From Pseudomonas putida S13.1.2 (GTDB lineage Bacteria; Pseudomonadota; Gammaproteobacteria; Pseudomonadales; Pseudomonadaceae): DNA of 64,000 nt. The position numbers and the translations under genes were made by a program. The notes beneath the pieces are model-generated. The model was not told the origin of the DNA. It saw only the letters and a program-made list of their open reading frames with translations, and made no database searches. Positions 16,536-24,652 of the stretch are shown here, one piece after another. The stretch covers positions 5,982,001-6,046,000 of the forward strand of contig NZ_CP010979.1 in assembly GCF_000498395.2 (NCBI RefSeq), given 5' to 3'. How positions within the stretch are numbered: the first letter of the stretch is position 1; every line of letters begins with the position of its first letter.

Positions 16536-17837
16536 ATGACTCGCGACACATCACCCGACCTTCACTACCTCAGCGGCTTCGGCAACGAGTTTGCCAGCGA
16601 AGCGCTGCCAGGGGCCTTGCCGGTCGGGCAGAACTCGCCGCAGAAGGCGCCTTATGGGCTGTACGCCGAATTGCTCTCGGGCACGGCGTTCACCATGGCC
16701 CGCAGCGAGCTGCGCCGTACCTGGCTGTATCGCATTCGCCCGTCTGCATTGCACCCGCGTTTCGAGCGGCTGGCGCGCCAGCCGCTGACTGCGCCGCTGG
16801 GGGCCATCAACCCCAACCGCCTGCGCTGGAGCCCCCAGCCGATACCTGCCGAGCCCACAGATTTCATCGAAGGCTGGCTACCCATGGTGGCCAATGCCCC
16901 GGCGCAGAAACCGGCCGGCGTGAGCATCTACATCTACTGCGCCAATCGTTCCATGGAGCGGGTGTTCTTCAACGCCGACGGTGAACTGCTGCTGGTACCG
17001 GAACAGGGCCGCCTGCGCATTGCCACCGAACTGGGTGTAATGGAAGTCGGCCCTCTGGAAATCGCGGTGATTCCGCGCGGCATGAAGTTCCGTGTCGAAC
17101 TGCTCGACGGCCCGGCCCGTGGCTACATCGCCGAAAACCACGGTGCACCGCTGCGTATTCCGGAACTGGGCCCGATTGGCAGCAACGGCCTGGCCAACCC
17201 GCGCGACTTCCTCACCCCGGTGGCGCACTACGAAGAGGCCGAAGGGCCGGTGCAACTGGTGCAGAAGTTCCTCGGCGAGCACTGGGCCTGCGAACTGCAG
17301 CACTCACCGCTGGATGTGGTCGCCTGGCACGGCAGCAACGTGCCCTACAAATACGACCTGCGCCGTTTCAACACCATCGGTACCGTCAGCTTCGACCACC
17401 CGGACCCGTCGATCTTCACCGTGCTGACTTCGCCGACCAGCGTGCATGGCCTGGTCAACATGGACTTCGTGATCTTCCCGCCGCGCTGGATGGTGGCCGA
17501 GAACACCTTCCGTCCGCCATGGTTCCACCGCAACCTCATGAACGAGTTCATGGGCTTGATCAGCGGTGCCTACGATGCCAAGGCCGAGGGCTTCCTGCCC
17601 GGTGGTGCCTCGCTGCACGGGGTGATGAGCGCCCACGGCCCCGACGCCGAAACCTGCGAAAAAGCCATTGCCGCCGACCTGGCGCCGCACAAGATCGATA
17701 ACACCATGGCCTTCATGTTCGAAACCAGCCAAGTGCTGCGCCCGAGCCAGCAGGCCCTTGAATGCCCGCAATTGCAGGCCGACTACGATAGTTGCTGGGC
17801 CACCTTGCCGAGCACCTTCAACCCGAACCGGAGATAA
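16536..17837 (+). CDS. hmgA: Homogentisate 1,2-dioxygenase
   Basis: 433-residue non-haem Fe(II) cupin that opens the homogentisate ring to 4-maleylacetoacetate, the central step of phenylalanine/tyrosine breakdown. It shows the family N-terminus YLSGFGNEFASEALPGALP and the metal-site block WFHRNLMNEFMGLISG (His and Glu near residue 330) with HGVMSAHGPDAE downstream for the third ligand region. Start ATG 16536 with CGGAGG 5 nt upstream. First gene of hmgABC; loss of this enzyme normally gives brown pyomelanin colonies. Confidence 0.97.
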   Translation: MTRDTSPDLHYLSGFGNEFASEALPGALPVGQNSPQKAPYGLYAELLSGTAFTMARSELRRTWLYRIRPSALHPRFERLARQPLTAPLGAINPNRLRWSPQPIPAEPTDFIEGWLPMVANAPAQKPAGVSIYIYCANRSMERVFFNADGELLLVPEQGRLRIATELGVMEVGPLEIAVIPRGMKFRVELLDGPARGYIAENHGAPLRIPELGPIGSNGLANPRDFLTPVAHYEEAEGPVQLVQKFLGEHWACELQHSPLDVVAWHGSNVPYKYDLRRFNTIGTVSFDHPDPSIFTVLTSPTSVHGLVNMDFVIFPPRWMVAENTFRPPWFHRNLMNEFMGLISGAYDAKAEGFLPGGASLHGVMSAHGPDAETCEKAIAADLAPHKIDNTMAFMFETSQVLRPSQQALECPQLQADYDSCWATLPSTFNPNRR

Positions 17838-17840
17838 CCG

Positions 17841-19133
17841 ATGAACCACACTGCCAATGCCCGTAGCTGGGTCGAGCACGCCAACGGGCACAGCGACTTC
17901 CCGCTGCAGAATCTGCCATTGGGTATCTTCAGCCGGCCGGGTGAAGCCAGGCGCTGTGGCGTGGCCATCGGCGACGCGATCCTTGACCTGGAGGCGGTGC
18001 TGGCCGCCGGCCTGTTCGACGGCGCCGCCAAGGCCGCCGTCGAAGCCACCCGCGGTGGTGCACTGAACGCATTCTTCGCGCTGGGCCGCAGCGCCCGTGT
18101 CGCCCTGCGCGAGCGCTTGCAGGTGCTGCTTGGCGAACACAGCGAACACCAGGCGGCGCTGCAAGCCGCGCTGTACCCGGCCAGTGCCTGCCAGTTGCAT
18201 GTACCTGCGCAAATCGGTGACTACACCGACTTCTACGTGGGCATCGAGCACGCCAAGAACGTGGGCAAGCTGTTCCGCCCCGACAACCCGCTGCTGCCCA
18301 ACTACAAGTACGTGCCGATCGGTTATCACGGCCGCGCCTCGACCATCCGCCCGTCCGGCACCGATGTGCGCCGGCCAAAGGGCCAGACCTTGCCGGCCGG
18401 GCACAGCGAGCCGAGCTTCGGCCCTTGCGCGCGGCTGGACTACGAACTGGAACTGGGCATCTGGATTGGCCAGGGCAATGACATGGGCCAGGCGATCCCG
18501 ATTGGCGATGCTGCCGAGCACGTAGTCGGCCTGTGCCTGCTCAACGACTGGTCGGCGCGTGATATCCAGGCTTGGGAATACCAGCCATTGGGTCCGTTCC
18601 TGTCCAAAAGCTTCATTACCACGATCTCGCCCTGGGTGGTCACTGCCGAAGCGCTGGAACCCTTCCGCTGCGCCCAGCCGGCACGCCCGGAAGGCGACCC
18701 GCAGCCGCTGTCGTACCTGCTGGACAAACGCGACCAGGCCGCCGGTGCATTCGATATCGAACTCGAAGTGCTGCTGCTGACCGAGCGCATGCGCGAGCAG
18801 GGCGCTGCCCCGCACCGCCTGACCCTGAGCAACACCCGCAGCATGTACTGGACCGTGGCGCAGCTGGTGGCGCACCACAGCGTCAACGGTTGCCAACTGC
18901 AGCCGGGCGACCTGTTCGGTTCGGGCACATTGTCGGGCGCCACGCCGGGTTCGTACGGCAGCCTGCTGGAGATCACCGAAGGCGGCAAGCTGCCGGTTGA
19001 ACTGGCCAGCGGCGAGGTGCGCAAGTTCCTCGAAGACGGCGACGAGATCATCCTGCGTGCCCGCTGCACGCGTGATGGCGTGGCCAGCATCGGCTTCGGC
19101 GAATGCCGTGGCACGGTCATCGCGGCCAATTGA
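17841..19133 (+). CDS. hmgB: Fumarylacetoacetase
   Basis: 430-residue enzyme that cleaves fumarylacetoacetate into fumarate and acetoacetate. It has the N-terminal SH3-like domain and the C-terminal FAH fold with metal-site blocks DYTDFYVGIEHAKNVG, GYHGRASTI and LDYELELGIWIG. It starts 3 nt after the hmgA stop, with GGAG at the end of hmgA as ribosome site, so the two are tightly coupled. The gene is called fahA or hmgB in different species. Confidence 0.97.
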   Translation: MNHTANARSWVEHANGHSDFPLQNLPLGIFSRPGEARRCGVAIGDAILDLEAVLAAGLFDGAAKAAVEATRGGALNAFFALGRSARVALRERLQVLLGEHSEHQAALQAALYPASACQLHVPAQIGDYTDFYVGIEHAKNVGKLFRPDNPLLPNYKYVPIGYHGRASTIRPSGTDVRRPKGQTLPAGHSEPSFGPCARLDYELELGIWIGQGNDMGQAIPIGDAAEHVVGLCLLNDWSARDIQAWEYQPLGPFLSKSFITTISPWVVTAEALEPFRCAQPARPEGDPQPLSYLLDKRDQAAGAFDIELEVLLLTERMREQGAAPHRLTLSNTRSMYWTVAQLVAHHSVNGCQLQPGDLFGSGTLSGATPGSYGSLLEITEGGKLPVELASGEVRKFLEDGDEIILRARCTRDGVASIGFGECRGTVIAAN

Positions 19134-19145
19134 GGAGGCAGGGGC

Positions 19146-19778
19146 ATGGAGCTGTACACCTATTACCGTTCCACCTCGTCCTACCGGGTGCGCATTGCCC
19201 TGGCACTGAAGGGGCTGGCCTACCAGTCCCTGCCGGTCAACCTGCTACAGGGCGAGCAGCGCGGTGCGGACTATGTCGCCATCAACCCGCAGGGCCGCGT
19301 GCCGGCCTTGCGCACCGACGGCGGGGAATTGCTGGTGCAGTCGCCAGCGATCATCGAGTACCTGGAAGAGGTTTATCCACAGCCTGCACTGCTACCGGCC
19401 ACGGCCGAAGCACGTGCCAAGGTACGTGGCGTGGCGGCAATCATCGGCTGCGACATTCATCCGCTGCACAACGTCAGCGTGCTCAACCGGTTGCGCGGGG
19501 CCGGTCAGGACGAAGGCCAGGTCAACCAGTGGATCGGCCACTGGATCAGCCAGGGGTTGGCGGCGGTGGAGCAACTGATTGGTGATGAGGGCTTTTGTTT
19601 CGGTGACCAACCGGGGCTGGCGGATGTGTACCTGATCCCGCAGCTGTATGCCGCCGAGCGCTTCAACATCGACCTCGACAGCTACCCGCGCATCCTTCGG
19701 GTTGCCGCACTGGCGGCCGGGCACCCGGCATTCGCCAAGGCCCACCCTGCCCAGCAGCCGGACAGCCCGGCTCAGTGA
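19146..19778 (+). CDS. hmgC: Maleylacetoacetate isomerase (zeta-class GST)
   Basis: 210-residue glutathione-dependent cis-trans isomerase converting maleylacetoacetate to fumarylacetoacetate. The zeta-GST signature STSSYRVRIAL is at residues 9-19, followed by NPQGRVPAL and the QSPAIIEYLEE glutathione-site segment. It lies 12 nt after hmgB with GAGGAGG upstream and closes the operon. Its 3' end overlaps the end of the convergent SirB1-like gene by 7 bp. Confidence 0.96.
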   Translation: MELYTYYRSTSSYRVRIALALKGLAYQSLPVNLLQGEQRGADYVAINPQGRVPALRTDGGELLVQSPAIIEYLEEVYPQPALLPATAEARAKVRGVAAIIGCDIHPLHNVSVLNRLRGAGQDEGQVNQWIGHWISQGLAAVEQLIGDEGFCFGDQPGLADVYLIPQLYAAERFNIDLDSYPRILRVAALAAGHPAFAKAHPAQQPDSPAQ

Positions 19779-20578
19779 AGCGAACGGTTCGCCGTCGGAA
19801 GCTTGCCGATCCGCTCGGACAGCTTCAGGCGCTGGATCGGGTCTTCCGTGAGCAGTAACGCATGCTCCAGGTCGAAGCGCTCGGCCTGTGGGCAGTCCAG
19901 GTGTTGGTACAGCGAAGCGCGGGTCACGTAGTCGCTGACTTGAACCGGGCCCAGCTGCATGATTCGCTCGGCATCGATCAAGGCCGCCAGGTGGTTGTCG
20001 TTGCTGATGTGCAACTGGCGCAGGTTGCGGGACAGGCGTTGCAGCATCTGCAGCGGGCTGGCACTGCGCAGGTGCTCTGCCGTCAGGGCAACGTGCGGGC
20101 CGAACTGGCGCGCCAGCAGCTCACGGCAATCATTGGGGTACAGGCGCCGGCCACCACAGGGGTCGAGCAGGTGGTCGGCACCCGGCACCCGCAGCAGGAA
20201 ATGGCCAGGGAAGCCCACGCCCTCCAGCGGGATGGACAGGCGCCGGGCCAGCTCCAGGGCAAGGATGGCCAAGGTCAACGGTTGGCCACGGCGGCGTTGC
20301 AGCACCTTGTCCATCATTGCAGCCTGTGGGCGCAGGGGGTGGTATTCATCCTGCTGAAAGCCCAGGGCGTTGAGTTGGCGCAACAGTGGCTGGGCCAGTT
20401 CGCACACCGGCAGCATCGGCAGGTTGGCGCTGATCTCACGCTGCAGGTCATGCAGCATGGCAAGGCTGGCCGCGGGCTCGACGCTGCGGTCGTGCTCGGC
20501 GGCAATCCATAATGCGGCTTCCAGCAGGGCGACAGGCTCGCGTTCCAGGCAGGCCAGGCAGGCTTGACGTGGCTTCAT
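19772..20578 (-). CDS. SirB1-family transglutaminase-like/TPR protein
   Basis: 268 residues. The N-terminal transglutaminase-like domain contains RRGQPLTLAILALELARRL and GVGFPGHFLLRV, the hallmark of the SirB1 family, with a tetratricopeptide-like C-terminus (about 190-260: VTRASLYQHLDCPQAERFDL onward). The usual catalytic Cys is not obvious near the expected position. ATG 20578 is used. The E. coli relative lies beside prmC; no function is proven. Confidence 0.82.
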   Translation of the reverse strand: MKPRQACLACLEREPVALLEAALWIAAEHDRSVEPAASLAMLHDLQREISANLPMLPVCELAQPLLRQLNALGFQQDEYHPLRPQAAMMDKVLQRRRGQPLTLAILALELARRLSIPLEGVGFPGHFLLRVPGADHLLDPCGGRRLYPNDCRELLARQFGPHVALTAEHLRSASPLQMLQRLSRNLRQLHISNDNHLAALIDAERIMQLGPVQVSDYVTRASLYQHLDCPQAERFDLEHALLLTEDPIQRLKLSERIGKLPTANRSLH

Positions 20579-20702
20579 GGGGTATCTCCACACACGCTTG
20601 AGTATTAGCCGTGGCGGGCGGTTTCGTCCAGTGGTCCGGCGACCACGCCAGCTTTGGGGCGGTGCCTATACTGGAAGGAGCACCTCGTGGGGGAGCCTGT
20701 CG

Positions 20703-21722
20703 ATGTTCGCACTGATGCAAAGCACCCGTACCCAGTCACTGCACCTGTTCAACGACCCGACCACGGGCCTGAAAGCGGTTGTGGCGATCCACAGCGAGCA
20801 ACTGGGCCCAGCCATGGGCGGCTGCCGCTACCTGCCTTACGCCGATGACGAAAGCGCCATGACCGACGCCATTCGTTTGGCCCAAGGCATGAGTTACAAG
20901 GCGGCGCTGGCGGGCTTGCCGCTGGGTGGGGGCAAGGCGGTGATCATGCGCAACCCGCATGTAGAGAACCGCGCCGCGCTGTTCGAGGCGTTTGGCCGCT
21001 TCATCGATACCTTGCATGGGCGCTTCATCATCGCCGTGGACAGCGGCACCTCGACCCTGGACATGGACTGCATCGCCCAGAGTACCCCCCATGTGACCAG
21101 CACCACGGCCTCCGGTGACCCCTCGCCGCATGCGGCGATGGGGGTGTTCGCCGGCATTCGCGCTACCACCTCGTTCCGGCTGGGCAGCGATGACCTCAGA
21201 GGCCTGCGGGTGGCGGTACAGGGGCTGGGCAATGTTGGTTATGCGCTGGCCGAGCAACTGCATGCGGTGGGCGCGGAGCTGCTGGTCAGCGACCTGGACC
21301 CTGGGCGCGTGCGCTTGGCGATGGAGCAGTTCGATGCAAAACCTGTGACCAACGATGCGTTGATCAGCACCCCTTGCGACATCTTCGCACCCTGCGGCGT
21401 GGGGCCGGTACTGAACGGGCAGAGCGTGATGCAGCTGCGCTGTGCGGCAGTGGCGGGGGCGGCCAACAACCAGCTGACTACCTTGCAGGTGGCAGACCAG
21501 TTGGAGTCCCGCGGGATACTGTATGCGCCAGACTACGTGATCAATGCCGGTGGGCTTATCTACGTGGCGCTGACCCACCGTGGCGAGGACCTGGGCACCA
21601 TTACCGCGCACCTGGCGCGCATTCCTTCACGGCTGACCGAAGTGTTTGGCCATGCGCAGGCGGAAAAGCGTTCGCCGGCGCGGGTGGCGCAGATGCTGGC
21701 GGAGCGGTTGCTGTACGGCTGA
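20703..21722 (+). CDS. ldh: Leucine dehydrogenase (Glu/Leu/Phe/Val dehydrogenase family)
   Basis: 339-residue NAD-dependent amino-acid dehydrogenase. The substrate-binding block GGCRYLPYADDESAMTDAIR and the catalytic lysines are visible (Lys66 in GMSYKAALAGLPLGGGK, Lys78 at its end, positions near those of Bacillus leucine dehydrogenase). The Rossmann motif is VQGLGNVGYALAEQL near residue 180. It oxidatively deaminates branched-chain amino acids, feeding acyl-CoA catabolism. Start ATG 20703 with GGGGGAG about 8 nt upstream. Phe or Val preference cannot be excluded. Confidence 0.88.
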   Translation: MFALMQSTRTQSLHLFNDPTTGLKAVVAIHSEQLGPAMGGCRYLPYADDESAMTDAIRLAQGMSYKAALAGLPLGGGKAVIMRNPHVENRAALFEAFGRFIDTLHGRFIIAVDSGTSTLDMDCIAQSTPHVTSTTASGDPSPHAAMGVFAGIRATTSFRLGSDDLRGLRVAVQGLGNVGYALAEQLHAVGAELLVSDLDPGRVRLAMEQFDAKPVTNDALISTPCDIFAPCGVGPVLNGQSVMQLRCAAVAGAANNQLTTLQVADQLESRGILYAPDYVINAGGLIYVALTHRGEDLGTITAHLARIPSRLTEVFGHAQAEKRSPARVAQMLAERLLYG

Positions 21723-21739
21723 AGGTTGATATTGGCTTT

Positions 21740-21835
21740 GCTGGCCTCTTCGCGGGTGAACCCGCTCCCACAGGTACGGCGCTAATCTTGAAGGCAGCGA
21801 AGATCCTGTGGGAGCGGGTTTACCCGCGAAGCAGG
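21740..21835. repeat. REP pair (type A)
   Basis: CTGGCCTCTTCGCGGGTGAA onward, with the mirrored CTGTGGGAGCGGGTTTACCC arm, between the convergent ends of ldh and yebG. Confidence 0.9.
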
Positions 21836-21846
21836 CGGCGCCGATG

Positions 21847-22110
21847 TTACTCGGTTGCGCCACCTTCCAGCAGTTCGGCCAACGCATCCGGCTGGCTCTT
21901 GAACGCCCGAGCGAACACATCGCGGTTCTTGGCCATGTAGATACCGGCTTCCTCGACCTGCTGCTCGGTCAGCGACGGCACCGCCTTGTGCAGCACTTCA
22001 GCCAGGCGCTCGGCCAGTTCGAGCATCTTGTCGTGACGGTCTGCTTCGGCCTTATCCATAAACAAGTGCTCCGGGTCGCGGCTGCTGCGGTACACCACTT
22101 CGACGGCCAT
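21847..22110 (-). CDS. yebG: YebG family DNA damage-inducible protein
   Basis: 87 residues. Opens MAVEVVYRSSRDPEHLFMDK, then a conserved AEADRHDKMLELAERL, matching YebG (SOS-regulated, putative DNA-binding). A consensus LexA box lies 42 bp before the ATG at 22110. In E. coli yebG is SOS-induced, but its molecular job is unclear. Monocistronic. Confidence 0.88.
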   Translation of the reverse strand: MAVEVVYRSSRDPEHLFMDKAEADRHDKMLELAERLAEVLHKAVPSLTEQQVEEAGIYMAKNRDVFARAFKSQPDALAELLEGGATE

Positions 22111-22151
22111 TCATCACCTCTATGCCTTTTTGCTGGTTGCGTTGCGGCTTA

Positions 22152-22167
22152 CTGTATCTATATACAG
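22152..22167 (-). promoter_or_regulatory. LexA (SOS) box
   Basis: CTGT-ATCTATAT-ACAG, a perfect match to the CTGT-N8-ACAG consensus with an AT-rich core, upstream of yebG. Confidence 0.88.
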
Positions 22168-22308
22168 TAATGGCAATGTTGGTTGGTTCGCAAGCAGAAA
22201 TTGTAGCGTGGCATACATCGAGCGCCGCCCGCGCGGCGCTCGATCTCACAGGCGCTGAAATTGCTGCGGCGAACACCGGCGGCCATCATGCAACGTGAAG
22301 GCAAACCT

Positions 22309-22572
22309 TCACTGCTTCATACCCAACTCGGCATCATCCATCAGCGCCTTGGCCATCGCACTCAGATAATGGGCGGCCCAGATCATCATGGGTTTTTCGT
22401 CCATCAGGCCGGTGATCGTCAGTTCTCGGACATAGCCCATCAGCTCTGATGACTGCTCACGAGCATCCCTGCAAGGGATACCCGGCTCGATGCGGAACAG
22501 TGGATGGGTGCCGTTTTCGCCTTGATAGAATGTGGTCTTGCCGACGGTGAATTGGGTGTCTTCGGTTGTCAT
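22309..22572 (-). CDS. DUF3077 family small protein
   Basis: 87 residues, cytoplasmic, no signal or membrane segment. Resembles the DUF3077 group of small Pseudomonas proteins (FQGENG...PLFRIEPGIPCRDAREQSSELMGYV is the recognisable core, here FYQGENGTHPLFRIEPG). Start ATG 22572 overlaps the stop of the preceding 42-aa gene as ATGA. Function is unknown. The family is common and multi-copy in pseudomonads. Confidence 0.75.
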   Translation of the reverse strand: MTTEDTQFTVGKTTFYQGENGTHPLFRIEPGIPCRDAREQSSELMGYVRELTITGLMDEKPMMIWAAHYLSAMAKALMDDAELGMKQ

Positions 22573-22697
22573 GGTTCGATCCCCTGAAAATTCTCTTGCA
22601 CCACGGTGCCTGCGCATAACGCGTAGTCGGTGGCCTGGATCAGGGTGTCTTCGAGGGAATGGGGATTGTGGGGTGGATCGGGAACTATTTTCAGCAT
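22569..22697 (-). CDS. Short protein resembling the N-terminus of DUF6124-type proteins, possibly truncated
   Basis: 42 residues beginning MLKIVPDPPHNPHSLEDTLI and ending FQGIEP. The opening matches small Pseudomonas proteins usually about 90-110 long, so this copy looks shortened at its C-terminus. It is coupled to the DUF3077 gene by ATGA. ATG 22697 has AGG 6 nt upstream; the frame is open to 22871, but that part overlaps a structured element and does not read like protein. Existence is supported by the coupling, not by length. Confidence 0.55.
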   Translation of the reverse strand: MLKIVPDPPHNPHSLEDTLIQATDYALCAGTVVQENFQGIEP

Positions 22698-22699
22698 GG

Positions 22700-22829
22700 T
22701 GAAGGCCTGTTCAAAGTTGAGGCCACCACCTCCTGCTGTCAAACAGTAAGGCGGCAGCTGTACATGGGTTGACAGACCGGTGAACAGAACCAAAAGCCGG
22801 CGCACACGAGGTGCCCCATGACAGCTGCC
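22700..22829 (-). promoter_or_regulatory. Structured leader upstream of the small DUF6124/DUF3077 gene pair
   Basis: On the minus strand, GGCAGCTGTCATGGG (22829-22815) can pair with CCCATGTACAGCTGCC (22768-22753) around a 46-nt interior that itself holds GCAC/GTGC and CCGG/CCGG hairpins. Then follow CTGT-TTG-ACAG, an AGGAGG, and GGCCT/AGGCC flanking the last 30 nt before the ATG. From memory, similar sequence recurs upstream of this gene family in Pseudomonas; not checked. Could be a cis-acting RNA. Confidence 0.4.
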
Positions 22830-23146
22830 ATAAAGGCAAAGCCATGTGGTTCGTTCAGGGCGGCCTGTCAAAGCCAGTCGCTGATTGGCAACGACGACCC
22901 GAGACTAGTGCGCATTCCCAAACGCCACAATGTCAGGGAGTATCTTTGGGAAATGCCCTACAAGGAAGGGGTTAAATCTGATTTTTCCCAAAGCACGGCC
23001 GTGCATTTTTGCAACGTGCCATGCCCCAAGGTGCCTTGCGGCAATCGGTCGCCTTCCAAGACAGGGGCCTGGCCCTTTAACTGCATGGCACAAGCGTCAC
23101 ACCGGTGACGCATCATCCTTCAAGACGTATCGGGGAATGGAACATC
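22830..23146. other. Gene-free stretch with inverted repeats, upstream of psiE
   Basis: No credible gene on either strand. It contains CTTTGGGAAA/TTTCCCAAAG (22944-22953 and 22984-22993), the 12-bp palindrome GCACGGCCGTGC (22993-23004) and GCGTCAC-ACCG-GTGACGC (23094-23111), the last about 35 bp before the psiE start. No Pho box was recognised. Confidence 0.5.
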
Positions 23147-23617
23147 GTGAACATCAAATGGGCAGAAAAACTGCGCAAGGGCCTGCACGGCTCTGCCGAC
23201 TCGCTGGGCAACCTGTGCGTCGAGGCGTTCCATTACCTGGCGTTGTTCGGCATTGGCGCGATCACTGCCTACGCGGCGGTGGCGACGTTCCTGGAAATGC
23301 TGGGCAAGGGCGGGATCAGCGTCGATGACATCCTGCTGCTGTTCATCTACCTGGAGCTGGGGGCGATGGTCGGCATCTACTTCAAGACCAACCACATGCC
23401 GATCCGCTTCCTGCTGTATGTGGCCATCACCGCGCTGACGCGCCTGCTGATCGGCGATGTCTCGCACCACAAGGCACCGGACGAGGGGCTGCTGTACCTG
23501 TGCGGGGGCATCCTGTTGCTGGCGTTCTCGATCCTGGTGGTGCGCTACGCCTCGTACCGCTACCCCTCGACCAAGGTGCTGGATGCCAACGGCAAGCAAG
23601 TGGAGGAGGGCAAGTAG
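23147..23617 (+). CDS. psiE: Phosphate-starvation-inducible PsiE family membrane protein
   Basis: 156-residue inner-membrane protein with four hydrophobic helices and the family segments VEAFHYLALFGIGAITAYAA and TRLLIGDVSHHKAPDEGLLYL. Start is GTG 23147 with GGGGAATGG upstream; no ATG of suitable position exists. In E. coli psiE is controlled by PhoB and CRP. Function unknown. A palindrome lies directly upstream. Confidence 0.85.
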   Translation: MNIKWAEKLRKGLHGSADSLGNLCVEAFHYLALFGIGAITAYAAVATFLEMLGKGGISVDDILLLFIYLELGAMVGIYFKTNHMPIRFLLYVAITALTRLLIGDVSHHKAPDEGLLYLCGGILLLAFSILVVRYASYRYPSTKVLDANGKQVEEGK

Positions 23618-23620
23618 CCC

Positions 23621-23911
23621 TCAGTTGGCAACGAAATGGCGCGGCTCGTGACGGGCGTCACGGGTGAGCGCGGCCAGCACCTGCATGGGGTTCTGGCTAA
23701 GTTCGATCGCAAGGCCCAGGCGGATGCTGTCGATCACCCGCTGCAAGCGCACCGGGTCGTTGCGCTGGGCCTGGGTGATGAGGCGCTTGGCGACCACGCC
23801 GGCGTCGTCCGACAGGGTCAGCATGATGCTGCCGTCGAGGTTGGCGATGCTCAGGTTGACCCGGTATTCGGGGGCGAATGCAGCACTGATTCGTTCGAAT
23901 GGGTTGTTCAT
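23621..23911 (-). CDS. DUF3509 family protein
   Basis: 96-residue soluble protein (MNNPFERISAAFAPEYRVNLS, LDGSIMLTLSDDAG) fitting the Pseudomonas DUF3509 family. ATG 23911 chosen; the frame goes 17 codons further without a ribosome site. The 3' end lies 3 bp from the convergent psiE stop. No function known. Confidence 0.78.
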   Translation of the reverse strand: MNNPFERISAAFAPEYRVNLSIANLDGSIMLTLSDDAGVVAKRLITQAQRNDPVRLQRVIDSIRLGLAIELSQNPMQVLAALTRDARHEPRHFVAN

Positions 23912-23993
23912 GGTGTTGCTTCTGCGGTGAATGAGTGCAGGAGTTGACCGGGAAGCTGGCACGTTGGTTCACCGCCATTGATCGGCACAAACG

Positions 23994-24022
23994 AAAACGC
24001 CCGGCTCAAGGCCGGGCGTTTT
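23994..24022. terminator. Bidirectional Rho-independent terminator
   Basis: AAAACGCCCGGC, 5-nt loop, GCCGGGCGTTTT. Perfect 12-bp arms with T-runs on both strands. It lies just after the HPF-like gene (minus strand), which it terminates. Confidence 0.9.
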
Positions 24023-24032
24023 GCTAAGCCAA

Positions 24033-24380
24033 TCAGGCTTCTGGATCGCTCAGTTCCAGGGCGCCGCGCTTGCTGCGCAGCTTGCCATAGAAGTGTTCCA
24101 GCGCGTGGTTGAGCTTGGTGGCGGCACCGTCGACTGCCTGGTCCACCGACGTGGCGGTGTGGGTCACGGAAATCGGTTGGTGGCCTTTGGGGCGAGCCTC
24201 CATCTGGCAGCGTTTGTCATGCGGTCCGGGCTTGGCGCCGTTCTCGTCGCGCAGGTGAACCTCGATGCGGGTGAGGTCTTCTTCGTAACGTTCCAGGGAG
24301 CTCTGCAGTGTACTGCGGACCCACTGGTCGAGACGGGCGTTGCTTTCGAAATGGTTGCTGCTGTTGACCTGGATTTGCAT
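24033..24380 (-). CDS. HPF/RaiA-family ribosome-associated protein
   Basis: 115 residues with the HPF/RaiA fold: MQIQVNSSNHFESNARLDQWV, then EDLTRIEVHLRDENG and CQMEARPKGHQPISVTH, and the helical AVDGAATKLNHALEHFYGKLR. Such proteins bind the 30S decoding region and hibernate or stabilise ribosomes in stress. It is somewhat shorter and more divergent than the rpoN-linked HPF, so it is likely a second paralogue. Single gene with its own terminator. Confidence 0.82.
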   Translation of the reverse strand: MQIQVNSSNHFESNARLDQWVRSTLQSSLERYEEDLTRIEVHLRDENGAKPGPHDKRCQMEARPKGHQPISVTHTATSVDQAVDGAATKLNHALEHFYGKLRSKRGALELSDPEA

Positions 24381-24525
24381 GATTCAATCCTTATTCAGCT
24401 TGCTCGCATGGAGACGCGCTCAGGTCCTTGAGACCCTTGGAATTTCTGCGCCTCTTGACTCTAAGGTCAGGCAACCGTCGAATGAATTCAAGCCCTATTT
24501 GAAAATAAATGTCTTGTTGCAACTC

Positions 24526-24642
24526 GGGGCTGCTGTGCAGCCCTTCGCGGGCACGCCCGCTCCCACAGGATTTTCACAGGCTTTGAGCTGGCGCGGTTTC
24601 TGTGGGAGCGGGCATGCCCGCGAAGGGCCGCATAGCGGCCCC
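24526..24642. repeat. REP pair (type A core with type C flanks)
   Basis: GGGGCTGCTGTGCAGCCC flank, TTCGCGGGCACGCCCGCTCC core, mirrored by GGAGCGGGCATGCCCGCGAA and GGGCCGCATAGCGGCCCC. Located at the 3' end of fecA. Confidence 0.88.
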
Positions 24643-24652
24643 TTACAATTGG

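Noticed and set aside
22818..23108. A 96-residue plus-strand frame upstream of psiE
   Set aside because: No ribosome binding site, no domain, and it overlaps inverted repeats; composition does not look coding.
22860..23146. A Pho box for psiE
   Set aside because: I looked for CTGTCAT-N4-CTGTCAT repeats; only single CTGTCA-like words occur and they are too far from the start.
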